Of a stretch of 64,000 nucleotides of DNA, positions 1 through 8,568 are shown in pieces. Positions within the stretch are counted from its first letter, which is position 1, and the number at the start of each line of letters is the position of its first letter. The position numbers and the translations under genes were made by a program. Origin of the DNA: Ferrithrix thermotolerans DSM 19514 (GTDB lineage Bacteria > Actinomycetota > Acidimicrobiia > Acidimicrobiales > Acidimicrobiaceae); assembly GCF_900128965.1 (NCBI RefSeq), contig NZ_FQUL01000002.1, positions 101,221 to 165,220 of the forward strand, given 5' to 3'. The notes beneath the pieces are model-generated. The model was not told the origin of the DNA. It was given only the letters and a program-made list of their open reading frames with translations, and made no database searches.

Positions 1-737
1 AAAAACACAATAAGTGAGTCGCCACCAAAGCTTTTCAAAACCGTCTCGAACCTATTTACAACCTCCCTTATACCTACCGAGGCGCTGAGGGGATGGTAGT
101 GCGCCGACAACGCAGATGACTTAACAGAGATTGAACTCTTTGGGAACTCCCCTTTCGTGTCAAAGTCAAGCTTGGTAGACTCCCACCCCGATGCCGCTTT
201 TTCCAACTCCGCCGCAAGCTCTTCGACCCTAGTTGCATAAGCAGCGGCCTCCGGTTCGGTCAAAGTTTTCTCACCAAGGACATCAACCGTCCCCAAAATA
301 CCCTCAACTCGATATCGAGTAAGTACCTTAGATATCTCCTTTGGAGAGGTCCCAGCGATAAAGTGTTGCGCAACACCTTCAAGGTTTTTACGCGTCAAAG
401 ACAGTGTTATTCCTCTGGAGAGTTTGGACGAGGTAGCGTATCTCGTTCCGACAGCGGCGATCTTAGCAAAGCGACCCCCATCTTGGGCGCCTTCAAAGTA
501 CTCCTTCATATGAGAGAGGATCTCCTCGTCGGTTCTGAGCGTCGGAAAAACATCCACAAGGCGAAATAACTGGGATCTAAAGACAGGATCCTCCATAGCA
601 AAGCTCATCATCTGCCTGGCTAAAAGTGGTAGCTCTTTGATCCCCGTCTTGGATCCCGCAGCCTTAAAAACCTGCGCACCGAAGCGCTCGATCTCTCGTT
701 GAAGCGGTGCATCAGCACCTTTTGTAACTGAACTCAC
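1..737 (-). CDS. putA: proline dehydrogenase / PutA-type enzyme, N-terminal part (cut by window edge)
   Basis: Open reading frame on the minus strand from a GTG at 737-735 running off the left edge, so about 245 N-terminal residues are visible. The stretch FIAGTSPKEISKVLTRYR then VDVLGEKTLTEPEA matches the helical region ahead of the catalytic barrel in bifunctional PutA proteins, and SISVKSSALSAHYHPLS matches the first barrel strand of proline dehydrogenase. The family oxidises proline to pyrroline-5-carboxylate with FAD, passing electrons to quinone. Whether the second (aldehyde dehydrogenase) half is fused downstream cannot be seen. No clear Shine-Dalgarno stands before the GTG, so the start is uncertain; methionines about 40 codons in are alternatives. 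Confidence 0.82.
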   Translation of the reverse strand, partial: MSSVTKGADAPLQREIERFGAQVFKAAGSKTGIKELPLLARQMMSFAMEDPVFRSQLFRLVDVFPTLRTDEEILSHMKEYFEGAQDGGRFAKIAAVGTRYATSSKLSRGITLSLTRKNLEGVAQHFIAGTSPKEISKVLTRYRVEGILGTVDVLGEKTLTEPEAAAYATRVEELAAELEKAASGWESTKLDFDTKGEFPKSSISVKSSALSAHYHPLSASVGIREVVNRFETVLKSFGGDSLIVF

Positions 738-791
738 ACCAATAAATGTAACCGAAATCGAGTATTTCTCAAACTCAGCGCCTTACAGTAG

Positions 792-1364
792 CTAAGCTCC
801 ACGCACTCCAGGAGATATACTCAAAAAGCTGGATCGTCTCATCAGATAAGATACGCCTGCCCCTAGTAGAGTCACCCAAGTCTTTCCCAACACCTGGCCC
901 AAGAAGGCTATCTGTAAAGGTATGTGAGCAAGCGTCAAAAAAAGATACGAATCGACAACGTCAGATACCACTCCAGCTAACAGTACAGCGCCAGGGAAGC
1001 TCTTTTTCTGTAAGGGAGTAAAGATGAGGAAATCAGTACTTTCTGAGACCAAGAAGGTCAGCCCTGAGGCCAGCGCCAACGTCGGAGACGAGACAAGCAC
1101 CGAAATTAGTGCTCCTACAACGATTGCTGCAAAGCCGTACTTTGGACCTAGGGCACGCTGAACAAAGTCCCTCGCTATAAAGGCTGCACCGGCGAGATAT
1201 ACACCAGATGGCGCCTTGAGGCCGAACCCCACAGGTAAGAGATGGCCACCGGGAACGGGCTGGCCGACGTGTGCAATCATCCAGTTGGCACCTACGATAG
1301 TGCCACAGAATAATAAAAACGCTAGAGCGCCTAAAACAGTTACTTTCCTAGAGTCACGAACCAC
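792..1364 (-). CDS. VUT-family (YhhQ-like) membrane protein, putative queuosine-precursor transporter
   Basis: 190 residues, about six hydrophobic segments, with family features such as GANW near the first helix, the AGAAFIARDFVQR segment, FLVSESTDFLIFTP and VVSDVVDSYLFL. COG1738/PF02592 proteins of this kind import 7-deazaguanine precursors (preQ0/preQ1) in other bacteria. The GTG start is preceded by GGGAG nine bases upstream. The gene begins 13 bases after the queF stop, so the two are almost surely co-transcribed, which supports the queuosine role over other proposed VUT substrates. Substrate is inference from context. Confidence 0.85.
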   Translation of the reverse strand: MVRDSRKVTVLGALAFLLFCGTIVGANWMIAHVGQPVPGGHLLPVGFGLKAPSGVYLAGAAFIARDFVQRALGPKYGFAAIVVGALISVLVSSPTLALASGLTFLVSESTDFLIFTPLQKKSFPGAVLLAGVVSDVVDSYLFLTLAHIPLQIAFLGQVLGKTWVTLLGAGVSYLMRRSSFLSISPGVRGA

Positions 1365-1377
1365 GTTTTATCGCTCC

Positions 1378-1860
1378 CTACCTTTTACTTCTGCTAAAAC
1401 GATCATAGGACCGTACTATCTCCATCACATCCCCTCGCCTATTCTCATCTATGTCCTCTCCCCAGTTGACCGCGACCGGCTTAATCGCGATACCGCCCCG
1501 TGCGTTGAAGTCGCCGATAACGCGAATAAAAACCGGGGCACAGACGGCTACGATATCGTCCAAAATAGAGTTCACGCAGTCCTCATGGAAGGCGCCATGA
1601 TTACGGTAAGCGCCTAGATACAACTTGAGCGACTTACTCTCTATGCAGAGCTGATCAGGCACATAAACTACGTCTATCTCGCCGTAGTCTGGCTGGCCCG
1701 TAATCGGACAAAGACTTGTGAACTCCATGCACTCAAGTGCTATCACAAAGTCACGCCCCGGTCTTGGAGATGAAAATACATCCATGATGTCTCTCGATGG
1801 AGAGTCATACCTATAAGAACTTTCACCACTTCCCAAGTGGGTAAGACTGTCTCTAACCAC
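1378..1860 (-). CDS. queF: NADPH-dependent 7-cyano-7-deazaguanine (preQ0) reductase QueF
   Basis: Short (single-domain) QueF of 160 residues. It reduces the nitrile of preQ0 to the aminomethyl of preQ1 in queuosine synthesis. The signature TSLCPITGQPDYG carries the nucleophilic Cys51 and Asp58, and the QueF motif ESKSLKLYLGAYRNHGAFHED follows. I place the start at GTG 1860-1858 because AAGGAG (complement of 1866-1871) lies five bases upstream; a TTG at 1875 inside that ribosome site is also in frame but less likely. First gene of a two-gene operon with the YhhQ-like transporter. tgt and queA, which use preQ1, lie at 47-49 kb in this window. Confidence 0.95.
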   Translation of the reverse strand: MVRDSLTHLGSGESSYRYDSPSRDIMDVFSSPRPGRDFVIALECMEFTSLCPITGQPDYGEIDVVYVPDQLCIESKSLKLYLGAYRNHGAFHEDCVNSILDDIVAVCAPVFIRVIGDFNARGGIAIKPVAVNWGEDIDENRRGDVMEIVRSYDRFSRSKR

Positions 1861-2006
1861 ACGTTCTCCTTGCAAACACTATGTCGCTCAATCAACCTAG
1901 CGGGGGAGCCACGAAGCGAACCCACCTATAAGAAGGTCCTGAGTCCAATAAAGGCAAATAAAGAGGCCACAGTCTTCGGAAGGTTGGACGACGGTAGTAT
2001 CTTTGT

Positions 2007-2780
2007 GTGCAGATCTGGCCAAACACCGTATCTTCATCACCTACTTGGACCGTCAAACACAAAGGAAGTCGCTACCGTATCTTGTCACTAATTACAGTTG
2101 CGACCTTAGCGTCTGGGTGCGGCCTTACTGCTCCACCTTCTTTCCCTACGACCACCCAGCATAAGTCGGTTTCGACCGCTTCAACCATACATGTGGTCCC
2201 CTCAACGACATCGACTACATCTGCGCCCACAACAACAACGACCATTGATCCAGGAACCCTGCCACAGACAACCCAAGAACCCTCCACCAACACAATACAG
2301 TTTCAGCAGATGATGCAAACCCTCTGGCTAGGTATAGTCAACGACGATATGGCGTATGCTACTCAAGCGTTTTTTCCCTTGGCAGCTTACCTTCAAATAA
2401 AGGCCATCTCGGATCCCGGGCCAGACTATGCCTATCGCCTCATGGAGCACTTCACTATGGATATTGAAGCAGCACACAACCTGATCATGTCCCAAGGAAG
2501 CGATCCTAAGTTTCTCTACGTCGCAACTCCAACTGCCAATGCCGCTTGGATCGTTCCTGGGTACTGTTACAACAAGGAAGGCTACTGGCACCTACCTGGT
2601 TCAAGACTGGTTTACTCGGTAAATGGTGTGGAACACTCGATCGGTATCGAGTCCCTCATATCCTGGCGGGGTGTCTACTACGTTGTGCACCTTGGAGCCA
2701 TTTCCAGAAGTGCAAACATAGGTTATGTCGACAATCCAGCTTTAGGGCAAGGTTCTTTTGGACCGCCAGGCGGCTGTTGA
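2007..2780 (+). CDS. putative secreted lipoprotein of unknown function
   Basis: 257 residues from GTG 2007. A basic stretch (HKGSRYR) and hydrophobic segment lead to a lipobox, ATLASGC, with Cys38 as the likely lipidated residue. A Thr/Ser/Pro-rich linker follows (about residues 45-95), then a globular part with two cysteine pairs (one near YCYNK, one at the extreme C-terminus). This is the layout of actinobacterial cell-surface lipoproteins; I recognise no named domain. Transcribed away from queF, with about 145 bases between starts. The first codon is uncertain because no good ribosome site is visible. Confidence 0.7.
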   Translation: MQIWPNTVSSSPTWTVKHKGSRYRILSLITVATLASGCGLTAPPSFPTTTQHKSVSTASTIHVVPSTTSTTSAPTTTTTIDPGTLPQTTQEPSTNTIQFQQMMQTLWLGIVNDDMAYATQAFFPLAAYLQIKAISDPGPDYAYRLMEHFTMDIEAAHNLIMSQGSDPKFLYVATPTANAAWIVPGYCYNKEGYWHLPGSRLVYSVNGVEHSIGIESLISWRGVYYVVHLGAISRSANIGYVDNPALGQGSFGPPGGC

Positions 2781-2902
2781 ACTACACCTACCGATCGCTG
2801 CGTACCTCAAAGCCCTACTCTCGGATGAGCCACTTCGAAGAGATGCAAAACCCACCCAACAAGAAGAGTGCCAAATCGATACTGTGGATGTGACTACCCA
2901 AT

Positions 2903-2914
2903 AAGTTGCAACTT
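2903..2914. repeat. 12-bp perfect palindrome in a convergent gap
   Basis: AAGTTGCAACTT reads the same on both strands and is flanked by near-symmetric AATA/TTATT. It lies between the 3' ends of the lipoprotein gene and the ABC permease gene. It could be a protein site or part of a weak bidirectional hairpin; there is no loop, so a transcription terminator is unlikely. Confidence 0.35.
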
Positions 2915-2975
2915 TATTCCTCGAAACGCACCTTTTGATAGTGTTAACTCACTTGCAACGTGACTTTAGCTGTGG

Positions 2976-3731
2976 TTACTTGACGAGAACAGCCTGATCA
3001 GATCGATAACGGCGCAACAGAAGCACACAAAAGACCAAGGTGTAAGCCAAAAGTATCAGAAAGGAGTGCAAGGTGGAAACGCTCACACCCAGCCTGCTCC
3101 AACCTAGCGTCGCCATGTTGTAAGTAGGAAGCCACTTTGCGACCGCTTGAAGTCCTTTCGGGAAGAACTTAATAGGAGTAAATAGTCCTCCAACAAAGGT
3201 AAGTCCAAAAAGTAGTACGTTGGAGATACCTTGAGTAGAGTTTGAGGTAGTTAGAAATCCCATAAGGACTCCCAGCGAAGAAAAGACCAAAGACGCCGCC
3301 CAACTGAGAAACGTGATGGACACCCATGTCCCCACCCCCAGAGAAACTTTCCCAACGACCGAAGCCACAACCTCGACTAACAAAATCGTTGGCAAGGTAA
3401 CCACCATCGATGATATGAGTTTGGACAGGACATATCTAGGCCCGGAAAGGGGTGTAAGTCTAAGTCTACGTACCCATCCCGCAGCTCGCTCAGAAGCCAT
3501 TCTCGCACCCCCAGCGTTAAAGGATGCCACTATGGTACCGTAAGTAACCATCGAGACCATGTAGTACTTACTCCAGATCGTATTGTCGATGGGGGTCGAA
3601 CCGCCATGGGGAGCGTTCTTCAGGAAAAATGAGTAGAAAAGTGCTGGGAAACCGATCGTCGTAATCAGGAAAGGCTTGCTCCTGAGCACCCTCTTCACCT
3701 CAAATATCGAGATCGCCACAAATCCTTTCAC
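2976..3731 (-). CDS. ABC-2 type transporter permease
   Basis: 251 residues with about six membrane segments in the ABC-2 exporter pattern: a short cytosolic N-terminus, a cytosolic loop with ASERAAGWVRRLRLTPLS, and the late segment with FVGGLFTPIKFFPKGLQAVAKWLPTYN typical of the family. Such permeases pair with an ATPase to export drugs, lipids or polymers. The GTG start overlaps the stop of the ATPase gene by four bases (GTGA), with GGAAG just upstream, so the pair is translationally coupled. Because the ATPase gene is frameshifted, the transporter may not function in this strain. Substrate unknown. Confidence 0.85.
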   Translation of the reverse strand: MKGFVAISIFEVKRVLRSKPFLITTIGFPALFYSFFLKNAPHGGSTPIDNTIWSKYYMVSMVTYGTIVASFNAGGARMASERAAGWVRRLRLTPLSGPRYVLSKLISSMVVTLPTILLVEVVASVVGKVSLGVGTWVSITFLSWAASLVFSSLGVLMGFLTTSNSTQGISNVLLFGLTFVGGLFTPIKFFPKGLQAVAKWLPTYNMATLGWSRLGVSVSTLHSFLILLAYTLVFCVLLLRRYRSDQAVLVK

Positions 3732-4650
3732 GCTACTTCCACCCCCATGTGTCCCTCTGTCAACGTGAAAAATGCCTCTTCTAGATCAACCCCCTTGACT
3801 TCTAGTCCGACAAAATTCACAGATCGAAGGAAAAGCTGTCGAACAACTAGATCAGAGTCGGTTGCAACCACCGTCAATTCTTTGTCTCTAGTCGTTACCT
3901 CTAGAACTGATGGCCATGTAGAGATCTCCGCAACCAGATCATCGACCACGTCGTCTTCGTCAAGCTTGAATCTGACAAAGCGCCTGTGTACCAGGGACTT
4001 TATATCTTGGGGAGATCCCGACGCAACCTTCTTGCCCTGCGCGAGCACGACTATCTCGTCAGCCATCTCATCCGCCTCGTTCAGGTAATGGGTAGCAAAG
4101 ACAATCGTCTTAGACCTCTCCCGAAGCCGACTCACCACATCCCAAAAACCTCGTCGAGCCTCAACGTCCATAGCAACGGTTGGCTCATCCAAGAACAGCA
4201 ACTCAGGATCGCCCAAGATTGCTAGGCAAACGATAGCCTTTGAGCTTCGCCGCCCGATAACCTGTCGGTTCGTCTAGCTTCAAGGTCTTCCAAAGCACTA
4301 AGTTCTATAACTTCTTTATACGATAGTGGCCTTGGATAAAGCTTGCGCATCACAGAGATAAGTTCACCAACTCTTATCTGGGCTGGTACACCGACTCCGC
4401 TGTTTGATTGAATCATCGCACCAACACGGCCTTTGGCCATCGCCTCATGAGGCGTGGTTCCAAGCACCTCCACTTCCCCACCATCAGATTTCAAAATGCC
4501 AAGCATGATATTTATACTCGTGGACTTACCAGCTCCGTTTGGTCCCAGGATTGCGGTACAGGAGCCCCTAGTTATGTTAAAGCTTGCACTATCTAGAGCA
4601 TGAACAGACCCAAACGACTTTCTTACGTTATCGAAGGTAACCGAATACAA
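3728..4650 (-). pseudogene. ABC transporter ATP-binding protein, broken by a one-base frameshift
   Basis: Two reading frames together give a complete ATPase of about 305 residues. The 5' part (TTG 4650 to stop at 4222) holds Walker A GPNGAGKST, the Q-loop and the signature LSGGEAQR. The 3' part (4221 down to 3728) resumes with AILGDPELLFLDEP (Walker B), the ATH switch and a DrrA-like C-terminal region. At 4225-4226 the coding strand reads TTTGCCTAGCA where TTTGCCCTAGCA would keep the frame, so one base appears missing. An AAGGAGG site lies nine bases before the TTG. It may be a true loss of function, a sequencing error in a short C run, or slippage; I cannot tell. Confidence 0.85.
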
Positions 4651-4788
4651 CTACTACGTCCTCCTTGGGGTCATACGGCTTCCCGTACGACGTAACTCTA
4701 CCACAGCACCCCATTCTCCTTTTTAAATTGAGAACTTTTTGATCTTTCCTGCGCCATACCTTAGGCCTTGGTGTGATAGAAAGTAGTC

Positions 4789-5247
4789 ATGACAACAACA
4801 AAGATAGAAGGTATCGAAGGTCTGCGAGAATTAGTGGGAAAACACCTTGGATACACTTCGTGGCATCGAATTACACAAGGCCAGATCGATGCATTTGCAG
4901 AAGCCACCGGCGATCATCAGTGGATCCATGTTGACGTGGAAAAGGCCAAGCAAGGCCCCTTCGGTCAAACCATCGCACATGGGTATCTGACTCTCTCCCT
5001 ACTTCCAGTGCTTTTACCAGAGTTGATCTCTGTGGCAGGAGTGAGCATGGGAGTTAACTACGGTACCAATAGGGTGCGCTTTCCTTCTCCAGTTCCCTCG
5101 GGATCAAATATCCGTCTTGGTGCGACAGTTGCTTCAGTTACAGAGATAAACGGGGGTGCGCAGGCCGCAATCGACGTAACCGTGGAGGTCGAGGGGGCTC
5201 CTAAACCTTCTATGGTAGCTCAGGTCCTCTACAACTACTACCTATGA
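4789..5247 (+). CDS. MaoC-family (R)-specific enoyl-CoA hydratase
   Basis: 152 residues, single hot-dog domain. The hydratase-2 motif is present as FAEATGDHQWIHVD, with the catalytic pair Asp42 and His47, followed by GPFGQTIAHGYLTLSLLP. The whole protein, including the N-terminal TSWHRITQGQID and the NYGTNRVRFPSPVPSG stretch, resembles Mycobacterium tuberculosis Rv0130 (HtdZ), which hydrates trans-2-enoyl-CoA. The likely role is fatty-acid or related CoA-thioester metabolism in the cytosol. Its stop overlaps the start of the next gene by four bases (ATGA). No strong ribosome site is visible before ATG 4789. Confidence 0.9.
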   Translation: MTTTKIEGIEGLRELVGKHLGYTSWHRITQGQIDAFAEATGDHQWIHVDVEKAKQGPFGQTIAHGYLTLSLLPVLLPELISVAGVSMGVNYGTNRVRFPSPVPSGSNIRLGATVASVTEINGGAQAAIDVTVEVEGAPKPSMVAQVLYNYYL

Positions 5248-6095
5248 AGAAGGCATCGGTACTGGCTTTGCCGAATGTGGCCAAGTACAAGGTAAGCCCT
5301 GGTGATGTCGAGTTTGTAGAAAGCGTAGACCCCGATGAGGTTCCAGATGGTCTAGGAAAGAAGGGCGCGAAGGCTACGGCCGAAGCGATAAGACCAGAGA
5401 TTGAGGGTTATCAGTCCAAACTTTGGGCCGAAGCAAAAAGTTCTCTGCTAATCGTCCTCCAAGGGCTAGATACCGCTGGCAAAGACTCGACGATCCGAAG
5501 GGTCTTTGAGGGAGTGAACCCACAAGGTGTAGAGGTACACTCCTTCAAAGTTCCAACTGAAGACGAGCTAGCACACGACTTTCTCTGGCGTATCCATAAG
5601 GTGGCGCCAAAAATGGGGCAGATAACGATCTTTAACCGCTCGTACTACGAAGACGTACTAGTGCCAAGAGCAACCTCAGCGCTAGATAAGCATACAATCG
5701 ATGAACGCTTGCAAAGCATATTGAACTTCGAGACTCACCTGAGCGCCAACAACGTCCACATATTGAAGTTTTTTCTAAAAATTAGCTTCCAAGAACAGGA
5801 CAGACGCCTACTTGAGCGATTAAGCCGGCCGGAGAAAAACTGGAAGTTTTCGACCTCAGATCTTGAGACGAGGAGGAAGAGGGAGAGTTTCCAAAGGGCC
5901 TATATCGACACGGTTGCAGAGACCTCTACGAAACATGCTCCATGGTATGTGGTGCCCGCAGATCATAGGTGGCTAAGAGACCTGATCGTCCTTGAGGTTA
6001 TTCTCGAGACCATGAGAGAGATAGACCCTAAGTTCCCTAAAGCTCATCTAACGAACCTCCCAGCGGCTCGCAAGGAGATCGAAGGCCAAAGCTAA
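5244..6095 (+). CDS. ppk2: PPK2-family polyphosphate:nucleotide phosphotransferase
   Basis: 283 residues. PPK2 P-loop kinases move phosphate between polyphosphate and nucleotides. Walker A is GLDTAGKDST (residues 74-83) and Walker B lies in IFNRSYYEDVLVPR. The lid region with RLSRPEKNWKFS is as in the family branch called PPK2-family polyphosphate:nucleotide phosphotransferase. Length fits a one-domain member. The start codon overlaps the maoC stop (ATGA), so the pair is co-translated although no obvious pathway joins them. A ppk1-CYTH-ppx operon lies at 19-24 kb, so this genome can both make and spend polyphosphate. Whether AMP, ADP or GDP is the preferred acceptor cannot be read from the sequence. 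Confidence 0.92.
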   Translation: MKKASVLALPNVAKYKVSPGDVEFVESVDPDEVPDGLGKKGAKATAEAIRPEIEGYQSKLWAEAKSSLLIVLQGLDTAGKDSTIRRVFEGVNPQGVEVHSFKVPTEDELAHDFLWRIHKVAPKMGQITIFNRSYYEDVLVPRATSALDKHTIDERLQSILNFETHLSANNVHILKFFLKISFQEQDRRLLERLSRPEKNWKFSTSDLETRRKRESFQRAYIDTVAETSTKHAPWYVVPADHRWLRDLIVLEVILETMREIDPKFPKAHLTNLPAARKEIEGQS

Positions 6096-6199
6096 GTAAG
6101 TTTTGTTACAGACGTGAACTATGTTCCCCCTTAATCCTAAAGCGACCGACTCTCACTGACCGAAGTCGATATGACGGTACATGAGAGAGGACCAACTGG

Positions 6200-7225
6200 G
6201 TGAACAAAGGAGAGTGGAGCATCGACTGGAAGGAGAAGAGCCAAGCAATTTGGCGCGTTAGTGAACGCAACGCTCACAGCGCAACCACCGAACAAGCTAG
6301 CAAGTGGCTCAGTTTGTTAGAGATCGGCGCTGCGACCGTCTCATTAGCAACCATTTACTTGGCAGTATACAGCCAAGGGATATCGCCTCTTTATTCGGAG
6401 ATGTCCGTTCTGATCCTCCTCCTAGGGGTGTTTTCGCTCATCTTTGCAAAACGGGTCAAACCATGGATGCTTCACATTCAGCTGTTGGCTGGCACCGCTA
6501 TGGTCTCATACACGATCTACATGTCGCAGCGCAGCGATCCTGCTGTATTTACCGTTGTTTTTTTCGCTTGGATTGTTATCTATGCTTATAGTTTCTTCAG
6601 TCCGCTCCAGGCTACCGCCCACCTCATCACAGTTTTCGTGGGATCTGCACTTGCCTTCGAACTCGGAGTTGGCATTACAGCCCCACTTGGAGATTGGCTG
6701 TTCGTCTCTGGGACAGCAGTAGTAACTGCAACCTTCACCTTGCGTCTCGTGGCGCAGTTGGCCAAGGTATCTCATCTGGATCGACTTACAGGCCTACCTA
6801 ATCGCCGATACGTCGAAGACAAGGTATGGCCCATACATAATGACTTTGCAATAGCGTTGATAGACCTTGACGACTTCAAGCGTTTGAACGATACCGAGGG
6901 CCATATCGCCGGAGATGATGTACTACAAGACCTGGCGTTTAGATGGAAAGGAGAGCTTCGTTTCTCCGACACTTTGGCGAGATGGGGCGGAGACGAGTTT
7001 CTCCTACTCATGCCAGGGTGCTCCGACCATCAGATGCGAGCTGTCTTGGAACGGCTCTTCGATTCATGCTTCCCTTTATCGTTCTCAGCGGGATTCACCA
7101 CCTGCTTAAAGAACGAGACAGCGGATCTTAAAAGCCTCATTCTGGCCTGCGACAAAGCGCTGTATCAGGCAAAGGCACGCGCTCACAGCCAAAGACGTGA
7201 GGACGCAATTGTAGCTGTAAGATAA
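6200..7225 (+). CDS. membrane diguanylate cyclase (GGDEF)
   Basis: 341 residues from GTG 6200. About six membrane helices (roughly 41-57, 67-83, 92-108, 116-133, 137-155, 164-180) precede a cytosolic GGDEF domain (about 190-335). The active-site GGDEF is intact at 263-267 and the inhibitory RxxD site (RFSD, 254-257) sits five residues before it, so a working, product-inhibited c-di-GMP synthase is expected. The membrane part has no domain I can name and may sense an envelope cue. The small zinc-ribbon gene follows 37 bases downstream and may share the transcript. Confidence 0.92.
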   Translation: MNKGEWSIDWKEKSQAIWRVSERNAHSATTEQASKWLSLLEIGAATVSLATIYLAVYSQGISPLYSEMSVLILLLGVFSLIFAKRVKPWMLHIQLLAGTAMVSYTIYMSQRSDPAVFTVVFFAWIVIYAYSFFSPLQATAHLITVFVGSALAFELGVGITAPLGDWLFVSGTAVVTATFTLRLVAQLAKVSHLDRLTGLPNRRYVEDKVWPIHNDFAIALIDLDDFKRLNDTEGHIAGDDVLQDLAFRWKGELRFSDTLARWGGDEFLLLMPGCSDHQMRAVLERLFDSCFPLSFSAGFTTCLKNETADLKSLILACDKALYQAKARAHSQRREDAIVAVR

Positions 7226-7262
7226 TCTTGCGACAGCTAGTTCAGCAGAAAAGAGGTCTCAG

Positions 7263-7451
7263 ATGCAGATATCGAATCTCATTCGAGATGCAATAGAGTT
7301 ACTCTTTGTCGTTGCAATCGCTGGAATGATTGGGTCGATCCTGAAACGTATTACCAGGGGAGGTGTACACGTATACCTGTGCCCTACGTGTTCACGACCT
7401 ACCTCCAGAGCCTACCCCCGATGCCGCCACTGCAACTCAGGTCTTCCATAA
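7263..7451 (+). CDS. small membrane-anchored zinc-ribbon protein
   Basis: 62 residues. One hydrophobic helix (about residues 10-28) is followed by a C-terminal zinc ribbon with two CxxC knuckles, C40-PT-C43 and C54-RH-C57. Proteins of this build are often regulatory or chaperone-like partners; nothing more specific can be said. Start ATG 7263 has an AGAGG element seven bases upstream. Placed just after the diguanylate cyclase and followed by a short hairpin. Short length leaves some doubt, but the paired CxxC motifs argue that it is real. Confidence 0.6.
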   Translation: MQISNLIRDAIELLFVVAIAGMIGSILKRITRGGVHVYLCPTCSRPTSRAYPRCRHCNSGLP

Positions 7452-7452
7452 C

Positions 7453-7467
7453 TACCAGAAGCTGGTA
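7453..7467 (+). terminator. short hairpin right after the zinc-ribbon gene
   Basis: TACCAG, AAG, CTGGTA form a perfect six-base stem with a three-base loop two bases after the TAA stop. There is no run of T after it, so it is a weak terminator candidate or an RNA-stabilising 3' end. Confidence 0.35.
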
Positions 7468-7773
7468 TTCGAACTAGATTTTAGAAGCAGCAGTAACTTC
7501 CTAACGGCCCTAGCCGCTTGCACATCCAACTCTTATTATCTGTGACCTTCTGAAACTAATGCGTCTCATGAAGATGAAGGAGTGGCACAAGAACGTTGTG
7601 CAGAACAAGATCCACGAAGCTTCGGCGAGACTTACGAAAGACTAGATTTCCTTATCACCTTCAGCAACCCCACGGCGATGAAACACGTAACTAGCCTCGC
7701 CAGCACATAAGAAAGAGCACGGTCACAGAAGGCACAAAGCGAGACTCTCGACACAACCAAGTTATCACTCACA
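7468..7773. other. intergenic stretch with no gene seen
   Basis: About 300 bases between the zinc-ribbon gene and the MerR-type regulator. Short open frames here lack ribosome sites and recognisable motifs. Near the right end TTATCA (7762-7767) and TACTAT (7787-7792) could be promoter elements of the regulator, but the 19-base spacing is not ideal. Confidence 0.5.
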
Positions 7774-7800
7774 TTGTTCAAGCTGTTACTATTACTAATT

Positions 7801-8568
7801 ATGTCTTTACAGCTCGAACCACGGAGTGTGTCTCAGTTAGAACCATCAGAACTGGCTGAGGAGAGTGCGGTTCCGATCGAGACGATCCGTTACTATCAAA
7901 GCATCGGCTTACTGCCTCCGCCTACTCGCTCTGGACGAAAGGCACTCTATAGCAGAGCTCACTTGGAGCGACTTACAAAGATCAAGGAACTGAGATCAAA
8001 GGGATGGTCCCTAAAGGCTATATCGGCTTTTTTGGAGGACGATAGGCACAAGGACCAGAAGTCTTACAGTCGAGCCTTGCGGGGCAACTACTCACTCTTG
8101 GAGCTATCGCAGATAACAGCAGTTCCTACCGAGATACTAGACGCCTTGGTCCAAGACGGTGTTCTCAAGCCAAAAGATGTAGATGGAAAAACGTTCTCCG
8201 AGATCGATGTCGCACTGGCAAAAAACTCTCTTTCTCTTCTATCTTTCGGACTACCGCTAACTGAGGTCCTGAGATTAGCCAAGTCATATCATTCAGCGGT
8301 TGAAGAGCTCGCCGAGGCGGCGGCTGAACTATTTGCCAAAGAGATTCGAGAGCCAATCCTTTCTAAGAATGGAGCAGATGCCGCAGGAAGAGTTGTCGAG
8401 ACCTATGAGGCAGTCTTTTCCAACGCTGTTGAGCTCGTAACACTACATTTTGAGAAGGAGCTCGCCTTAGCCTCATTCCGTCTGTTGGAAAGGATCGGAA
8501 CTGATGCAGAGCTAACAATTGTCAAAGAACGCATAGAGCGTGAAGATGAGGTGGGTGCCAATGAGTAG
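7801..8568 (+). CDS. MerR-family regulator with a second HTH-like half
   Basis: 255 residues from ATG 7801. The N-terminal part holds a MerR DNA-binding domain (ESAVPIETIRYYQSIGLLPPPTRSGRKALYS, then the wing and KAISAFLE). A second, diverged winged-HTH follows (NYSLLELSQITAVPTEILDALVQDGVLKP ... FSEIDVALAKNSLSLLSFGL), then a helical C-terminus. No cysteines typical of metal sensors are seen. A TTG at 7774 is in frame but adds a hydrophobic stub; ATG 7801 begins the conserved part. With no ribosome site, leaderless translation is possible. The last eight bases overlap menG, so this regulator is probably made together with the menaquinone enzymes. Confidence 0.85.
   Translation: MSLQLEPRSVSQLEPSELAEESAVPIETIRYYQSIGLLPPPTRSGRKALYSRAHLERLTKIKELRSKGWSLKAISAFLEDDRHKDQKSYSRALRGNYSLLELSQITAVPTEILDALVQDGVLKPKDVDGKTFSEIDVALAKNSLSLLSFGLPLTEVLRLAKSYHSAVEELAEAAAELFAKEIREPILSKNGADAAGRVVETYEAVFSNAVELVTLHFEKELALASFRLLERIGTDAELTIVKERIEREDEVGANE

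Noticed and set aside
1876..2006. Possible preQ1 riboswitch in front of queF
   Set aside because: I could not fit the conserved preQ1-I or II core sequence to this stretch.
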